DNA of 64,000 nucleotides from Phoronis australis. Its lineage: Eukaryota > Phoronida > Phoronidae. Below, piece by piece: positions 58,280 to 64,000 of this stretch. The stretch spans positions 475,413 to 539,412 of the forward strand of contig NMRA01000079.1 of NCBI GenBank assembly GCA_002633005.1. The letters are read 5' to 3'. The translations under genes and the position numbers were made by a program. Each line of letters begins with the position of its first letter. Position 1 is the first letter of the stretch. Below the pieces are notes generated by a model that saw only the letters and a list, made by a program, of their open reading frames with translations, did no database searches and was not told where the DNA came from.

Positions 58280-61200
58280 GTTTTGAACTTGTTTACGCCG
58301 TTTTATTCAGTGAATATTGATTTAATTATATGATGGCTTTTGAATTATAAAATCTCCTGGTTTGGAACGTTTTTAAATTTGAAATGTGAGAGGTTGTCTG
58401 AGAAATACTCTCCAAATATGGGATTTGGGTCGCGACGGTTGATTTTGAATATACCACAATCGTAGTGTTCTTCTCCAACAGGAGCGGTCTCCAGGAGGAA
58501 CATAAATATTGTATTGATGATCCTACATTGGCTTTTTTGACAAAATGGCTCTTAAGTGTAGTGCAGTTTGGATGAAAAATAGTACTTTATTTGGTCTGTC
58601 TGTGTTAAAGCCTCCGATCCGTAACCAAAACACAGACATCAAATGTACTTGTATAACTAAAGTAAGAAAGGAGATTCGATACCTAAAAATGAACACGAAA
58701 AGGGACTACTTTCTTCAGTGACGTGGCATAACCAAGCAAGATAAATCACAATTAGATAAGTGAAAAAGCGCTTCAGTCTACAACTAGGAATAATAATGCG
58801 AAATTGAAATTTTTGTAGAGTTATTTAATTTTCAAATTGGTTTTAACATTTACAGGCTAGGACCTGGCGTCTACTTATTTTTGTCATTTTCAATCGTATT
58901 TTTGAGCGAACACAGGATGTGTGTCTATTATTTTATCCTCGAGTACGCAATGGCTTACGGGGCTAACTGTCTAATCCTAATTTGCACTGGATGACCCAGC
59001 GTTAACGTTAAAAGTTCGAGTTTGAACTCGAAATCTCGATTTTTTCTCGAAGGGGTTGCTCCAATCTGGGGGGTCATCAAGTTCGAACTAGGACTAGAAA
59101 ATCGTATGCTTAAACCATACTGTGCTCGAGCACATGTTAATAGAAACCTATCTTGAGTAGTTGCAAAAAGTAGAACGATTTGCCAAAAATATTTTCGACT
59201 TACATTTCGAGCACAAAGGTTAGACCTCAATCCCTGGTTGTTTATATACCCGACCCTATTTCTCCTTGGGTGCAAGTCAAAATCCCATTGCTCTTATATG
59301 ACAACACACAGAGTAATCGATGTTTTGATAGGGGCGTGTATACTTGAAGATCTGAGATGCCCAACCGGTCACTTGGTTTCCCCCACTGGCATTATCTCCC
59401 CTGTCATTTTCGCTCAACATTCACCCACGGGAGCCATCACTGCAGATGTAGAGACATATTTATGTAAAGATTTCAAAAATTGTTCCCAAACGTAGACTGT
59501 TCTGAAACTTTATCTGAAGTTTAAATTATTAAAAATGACCCCGCTAGTGTAGTCCTAGCCTTCTCTCAAAATATTGGACCACAATGAATTTTTTTCACTC
59601 AAAAGTAACCTTTCTAGCGGCATTTCCTCTTTGTATTCATTGCCGAAATAAGTACATCTGGGAAACATAAGGCGCGCCCCGTAAACCAAGTGTCTGGCCT
59701 AAATACCAAGATCACACAAGACCACGCAAGTGAAAGGCGAGTGATTCACGCTGAGTATCGCGAGAATGCTCGAGACCCTGTATGCTTTAAAGACCCTCTA
59801 ACGTGGTTGTTTTCGGTAACATCAAAGTGTGTACTCTGGTAAACAAGTTACAGTAACTCAATACTGTTGTAGCGTAACCCAGACAAACGGCGGTGATTGG
59901 TCGGTGAGGTTGGAAAGTTGCATCATGGGAGAATTCTTTATGACCTGATGGCCTTCGATTCTACGAGAACAGATTTTCGCCACTAGAGCGTGACTAATGA
60001 CCTTTATACGAGGGTCTAATTCGACTCCGCAGTTAACTAAACGGACCAGTAGATAATTTTTTAGTTGCGTGCATCTCGACCCCAATAATTATTTTGGACT
60101 GTGTTTAATTCTCGTTTTTCGTCATGGTTTCAGACGTTCCGTGATGGCTTACAACAGGATCCAGTATATGAATGGATCATTAAGAAATTAGACGAAACAG
60201 ATGTCTCCGGTGAGAAGTGGTGTTATGCATAAGTGGCAAAAAAAAACGAAAAAAGACAGCAAATTACTGCAGTAATATCGCTTATATTCTTCAAGTGGGA
60301 CTGTTCAATTTGATAGAAAGATTGAAAAGTTTGCCATTTGGTCTTTGATTTGAGACAAAAACAAGTCAGGTTTTCTTATGAAAACATCACGAATTTGCGT
60401 TACGTAATGATAAGAATTCTCATGTATTCGAATATGTGGACATTATACATTACTTTTGAATGATCACCCGTCTATGATACACTTGCAAGTTGTTTGGGTC
60501 AGGTTCTGTCACATTTACCTAATTAGAGTCAAACTCAGCAACGGATGTCAAAATCACGATTCTAGTGTTGGTACAGCATAGGCAGATTTTTTTTGGGGGG
60601 GGGGGGGTGNCATCGGAATGCTGACTGTCCCTCCTTACGGTACCCTAGATCCGCCAGCGTTGTACAGTAATGCATGGCCAGTTTTACATTTAGTAATGTA
60701 TGGCTGTCGTGAATATTACATGTATCAACATTAGTGTGACATTTGGACCTTGTAAGTCGACCATTCAAACTTTCGTGTGATTTCTTTTTAGGGATTGAAC
60801 ACCAAGGGAAACCTCAGCAAAGTTCTTCAGGCGAGACAAGTGATAACCTGTCTCGCATCACGAAGTCACTCACAGATCAAAACTGCGACATTATGAAGAA
60901 CAACAAAACGATGCTGGAATGTTTGAGTTCGCCCACAGCCCCTGTTCACATCGTTAAAAACGCTGAGCCTAAAAGCACGCCAAAATATAGAATTAAAATA
61001 ACTCTTGTCGGACGTTCATTTTCTGGCAAAACACGTCTTTTAGATTACCTGAAAAACAATCGCTTCAACGAATCATTGGATGACACCACCACCTGCGGAG
61101 TCTCTTTTCAGTTGAAGGTGATGCCGACTAATTTGGGGGATGCAAGACTTGAATTGTGGGATACAGCTGGTCAAGAAACATTTATGGAGGTGTCGAAATC

Positions 61201-61570
61201 CATAGCCAGGCACTCTCGCTGTGTTGTCATTGTCATAGACGTTACTAAAAAAGACAGTTTGGATGTTGCATTAACCTGGTATAATATCTGCAAAGAATTG
61301 GGCATACACTATTGCGTTTTCATGTGTAATAAAATTGACTTGACAGAACGTGTGGAGCTAGACAGGGAAACCATAGAGAATGCCATTGGTGATAACCCGT
61401 GCTTCTGGGTCTCTGCAAAGACCGGTGAGAACGTGAATTACGCATTTTCTATGACTGGACTTGGTGCAGTCGTCCGTTCTAGCGCGGAGGTTGAATCTAC
61501 GCTGGTTCAAAGTCGGATGAACTTAAACTTGCCTGAAAGAGAAAGAAGACGGTTCTGCATCATTTTATGA
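58073..61570 (+). CDS. CARD domain fused to a Rab-like small GTPase with CAAX box
   Basis: Exons 58073-58279, 60134-60209 and 60792-61570 join in frame (1062 nt, 353 residues). An in-frame TAA lies 12 nt upstream of the ATG, and an acceptor (gaattgcag) lies just before, so the start is firm and a leader exon precedes. Residues 1-94 read as a CARD (LLNMLPKKGPNAYKTFRDGL matches the helix 5-6 region of caspase-2 and RAIDD). Residues 95-158 are a Ser/Thr-rich linker. Residues 159-320 hold all GTPase motifs: G1 GRSFSGKT (168-175), switch I Thr about 195, G3 WDTAGQE (217-223), G4 CNKID (273-277) and G5 VSAK (301-304). It ends RERRRFCIIL: a polybasic patch plus CAAX, where Leu favours geranylgeranylation. 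The fusion suggests a membrane-anchored GTP switch that recruits CARD partners (inference). I know of no described family with this order. Confidence 0.9.
60134..60209 (+). CDS. CARD exon 2 of the CARD-GTPase
   Basis: 76 nt with acceptor ggtttcag and donor GTGAGA. Encodes TFRDGLQQDPVYEWIIKKLD and then ETDVS, completing the CARD. It is too short to stand out as an open frame. Confidence 0.85.
60577..60654. repeat. Deleted R2-like element with poly-G
   Basis: AGGCAGATTTTTTTTGGGGG at one end and CCCTAGATCCGCCAGC at the other resemble R2 ends with most of the interior missing. An N at 60610 marks uncertainty in the G run. Confidence 0.4.
60792..61570 (+). CDS. Linker, GTPase and CAAX exon of the CARD-GTPase
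   Basis: A single exon of 259 codons plus stop carries the entire GTPase. A G domain without introns beside an intron-split CARD suggests that a retro-copied GTPase may have been captured downstream of a CARD gene (inference). Gln222 is present, so GTP hydrolysis should be intact. The G1 has Ser at the position usually Gly12 in Ras, as in many Rabs. Confidence 0.92.
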
Positions 61571-63335
61571 GGTCTGACGCATCCGTGGCGTATGAGGTGA
61601 TACATTAACACTTCATCTTGGTGCTTAGTTGAGAGCAAAACTATATTGAATCTTGTGTTCTGCTACACTCAATGGTTACCTGAAGTTTATTTTGGTACTC
61701 ATTTCTCGTTACAATTTTATCGCGAGCCCCTTCGAACACTGCACCTAGAGTACCTATACAGAAAGCATCAATCTGGCTGTGATAATATCTTGGCTTGTGT
61801 AGACAACAACAGAACGTTATAGCTTAAGTTTAAGACGCTATACCAGAGATCAGTTGATTTCCCTTTCCGTCTATTCCCAAGGTAGCAGCGTACCACTGCA
61901 CCATTGGCTGTTTCCTTTTAGATTAAAAGCGACACGTTGGTCATGAACTTGTTTGTAACCTGTCTAGCTGATAATCAGGTTGGTACTGCATTTGCAGGCC
62001 AAGTAGAAATCGCAAATACCCATACCTGGGCTGCGAGCGAGTCAGAGACCCGCAAAGAACCTGCCTTGTGTTTGGTAGCTTGGTCTTGTATATGGAAATA
62101 TGTAAACACAGTCTCAAATAGGACTGGTGCCCGTTCTCTGGTCGCAAACATTCGTAAAAACTCAAGATCACGAAAATCCTGCACTCTGAACTATTCACGA
62201 GAGAAGTAGATAAATTTTCAAATTTGTCTAGAAAAGCACAAAAAGGGCTCATGTATTGCATCAAGATGCTTAGCCAAAACAACAGAAATCTGAAGAGGGA
62301 AAAAGTTGTCGGACTAATTATTCTATTTTCATTGTCCACCCTACTTGTTGATCAACGTGGATGTAAACGTATTTGCAATGTATTAAATAAGAATTGTCTG
62401 AAGCCTGCTGCTCAGAAGATGTTAAAGATGTAGGATACGTTTTGATCCTTGTATGTGGAGATAGTTTTATATAATACCTCGTTTAAGTGTAAACGATACA
62501 AAAATATGCCATTTTCCATACAAAGTGTTGCATAGGACCCTTCCTACAAACGCTTAGCTATTTGAAATAAATTGTGTTAATTCTGATTCTTGAACTTTCT
62601 GTAAGAACGAATGTGAGACAATTGAACACTGTATTTTGTAGACTGTTGCGTCACGCGCTCTTTTTTGGTGCGACATTGAGAGACTGTTATCAGCAGAGGT
62701 TGACTCCAAACTTCATTTGGGAAAAGGGCAATACTTTTTGGAACTCTGTTCAAAAAAATAAAACACAGTACTCAACTGGTTTCTATTGCACACGAAATAC
62801 TACATATACATTTCAAAAACTAAAATGAATGCCTTAACCTTAAATGTTTTTATTAATTATTTGAAAACAAGTTTTACCGATGAGAAGTATATTATAAAGC
62901 AAAAAATCCAGATGAACTATAGGAATTCTATAAACCGTGGGAGTCTATCTTTGCTGGCTACGTTATCCATTCACTGATACGTGCATATATTGTACAGTAG
63001 TAAAGTTAAGTTGAGTGGGGCCTGCACTGGGTGACTAACGTGTTTATGTGTACCATGTAAAGTTAAGTACCTCAACACTATTATTTACATCTTTGTAATG
63101 TTATATTTGACTGGAATTGCTGCAACATTATTATGCGCCCACATATTATATGTGGGTGCATATTGCTGTCATCTCTGTTTGGGCATCCGGCGTCCGCGAC
63201 TGTATCTCCTAAACCCCTTGCAGGATCTTATTGAAATTTGGCAGGTGTGGGGTTGACGACAGAGGGCGACGAGTTTCGGACCGACCCGAATACCCCTGTG
63301 CCCCCTAGTGACAATTTTAGTTTTTTCGTTTTCCT
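61571..63335. other. 3' flank of the CARD-GTPase gene
   Basis: No coding sequence is supported. Possible polyadenylation signals on the plus strand are ATTAAA at 61922 and AATAAA at 62566; neither is confirmed. The palindrome GCGCCCACATATTATATGTG plus GG opens a repeat at 63134. Confidence 0.5.
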
Positions 63336-64000
63336 CTGTATCTTGAAAGGTCCTCAACCGATTTTCATGAAATTTGGCACATAGGCATCTATTAATGAGG
63401 TGACGCTATCCTTTCGTTTTCGGATGGATTTGAGGTATTTTGCACCATCTAGTGGCCATTTTTGTTGTTTACGAGTCTGTTGTTTTGGCGTCCATCCCTC
63501 CATCAATCAAACCGCTCAAAGAATGATTACGAAAATTGTCATGTATGTTCTTACTATGAAGTGGACGGCTGACGATGGTTTTCCGACGACTTCAACTACT
63601 TTGGCGCCTCCTAGTGGCAATTTTGTTTTTTTGCTCCTATGGCGGTATCTCCTAAACAGGATCTTTACTAAATTTATTAAGTGTATTTATATGATGTTAG
63701 TAACGCAGGACGACGACTTTTGTACAGATCTGACTATTGGTGTGCCACCTAGTGGCGATTTTATTTTTTTACGTTTACCTCTGTATCTTCAAGAGTCCTC
63801 AACGTATTTTCATAGAATTTGGCATACAGGCATCTGCTAATGAGATGACGCTATCTCTCCATTTTCAGACAGATTTGACCTAGTTTGCGCCACCTAGTGG
63901 CCATTTTTACTGTTTTCGAGTCTGTTTTTCGGCGTCCATTCGTCTATCAACCAAACCGCTTTCATGATAATTGTGAAAATTGGCATGTATGTTTTAACTA
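63134..64000. repeat. Tandem repeat of about 443 bp, continuing off the right edge
   Basis: The block CCTCTGTATCTTGAAAGGTC at about 63335 recurs as CCTCTGTATCTTCAAGAGTC at about 63778, and both are followed by TTTGGCA, ATGACGCTATC-like, CACC(A/T)AGTGGCCATTTTT and GGCGTCCAT blocks. Shorter related blocks (CCTAGTGGCAATTTT) occur between them. It is non-coding; its open frames are artefacts. Confidence 0.75.

Noticed and set aside
61937-62433. Several open frames on both strands after the CARD-GTPase gene
   Set aside because: All are short and overlapping, without domains; they probably lie in the 3' UTR or flank.
63400-63840. 146-codon plus-strand open frame
   Set aside because: It lies inside the 443 bp tandem repeat and reflects the repeat sequence, not a gene.
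1-64000. tRNA, rRNA, CRISPR, viral or transposase genes
   Set aside because: Nothing with the expected conserved boxes or protein motifs was seen; small RNA genes could be missed without a covariance search.

Overview
The window is animal nuclear DNA from an invertebrate. Genes are split by GT-AG introns, spacers are AT-rich and full of short inverted-repeat elements, and the protein families are metazoan (a tubulin-modifying TTLL enzyme, a collagen with EGF domains, and a CARD fused to a small GTPase). A marine invertebrate fits best. Amphioxus or another invertebrate deuterostome is my guess from the repeat style and the CARD fusion, but the sequence does not prove it. I see no prokaryotic operons, no CRISPR array and no recognisable transposase or reverse transcriptase.

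Layout. (1) 1-19671, minus strand: a TTLL6/TTLL13-type tubulin polyglutamylase. Eleven coding exons join with consistent phases; the 3' end lies off the left edge. (2) 19672-25408: intergenic, no supported gene. (3) 25409-50573, minus strand, with a likely 5' leader exon ending at 53547: a very large membrane collagen. I could chain 34 coding exons in frame (6951 nt, 2316 residues): signal peptide, two copies of an unrecognised module of about 160 residues, about 1730 residues of Gly-X-Y, three EGF units (the last truncated), one membrane span and a cytoplasmic tail ending in a PDZ-type motif. (4) 53.9-58.07 kb: intergenic, repeat-rich, lying between divergent genes and holding an assembly gap. 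(5) 58073-61570, plus strand: three coding exons (353 residues) giving an N-terminal CARD, a linker, a Rab-like GTPase and a C-terminal CAAX box. (6) 61571-64000: downstream DNA ending in a tandem repeat.

The two most unusual items are the CARD-GTPase fusion, which joins a death-fold adaptor domain to a prenylated G protein, and the collagen, whose type I membrane topology is opposite to that of known transmembrane collagens. The exons of its second N-terminal module are present twice (45197-46985 and 46987-48827) with a single N at the junction. This is more likely two haplotypes placed in tandem by the assembler than a real duplication. The three genes have no evident pathway link.
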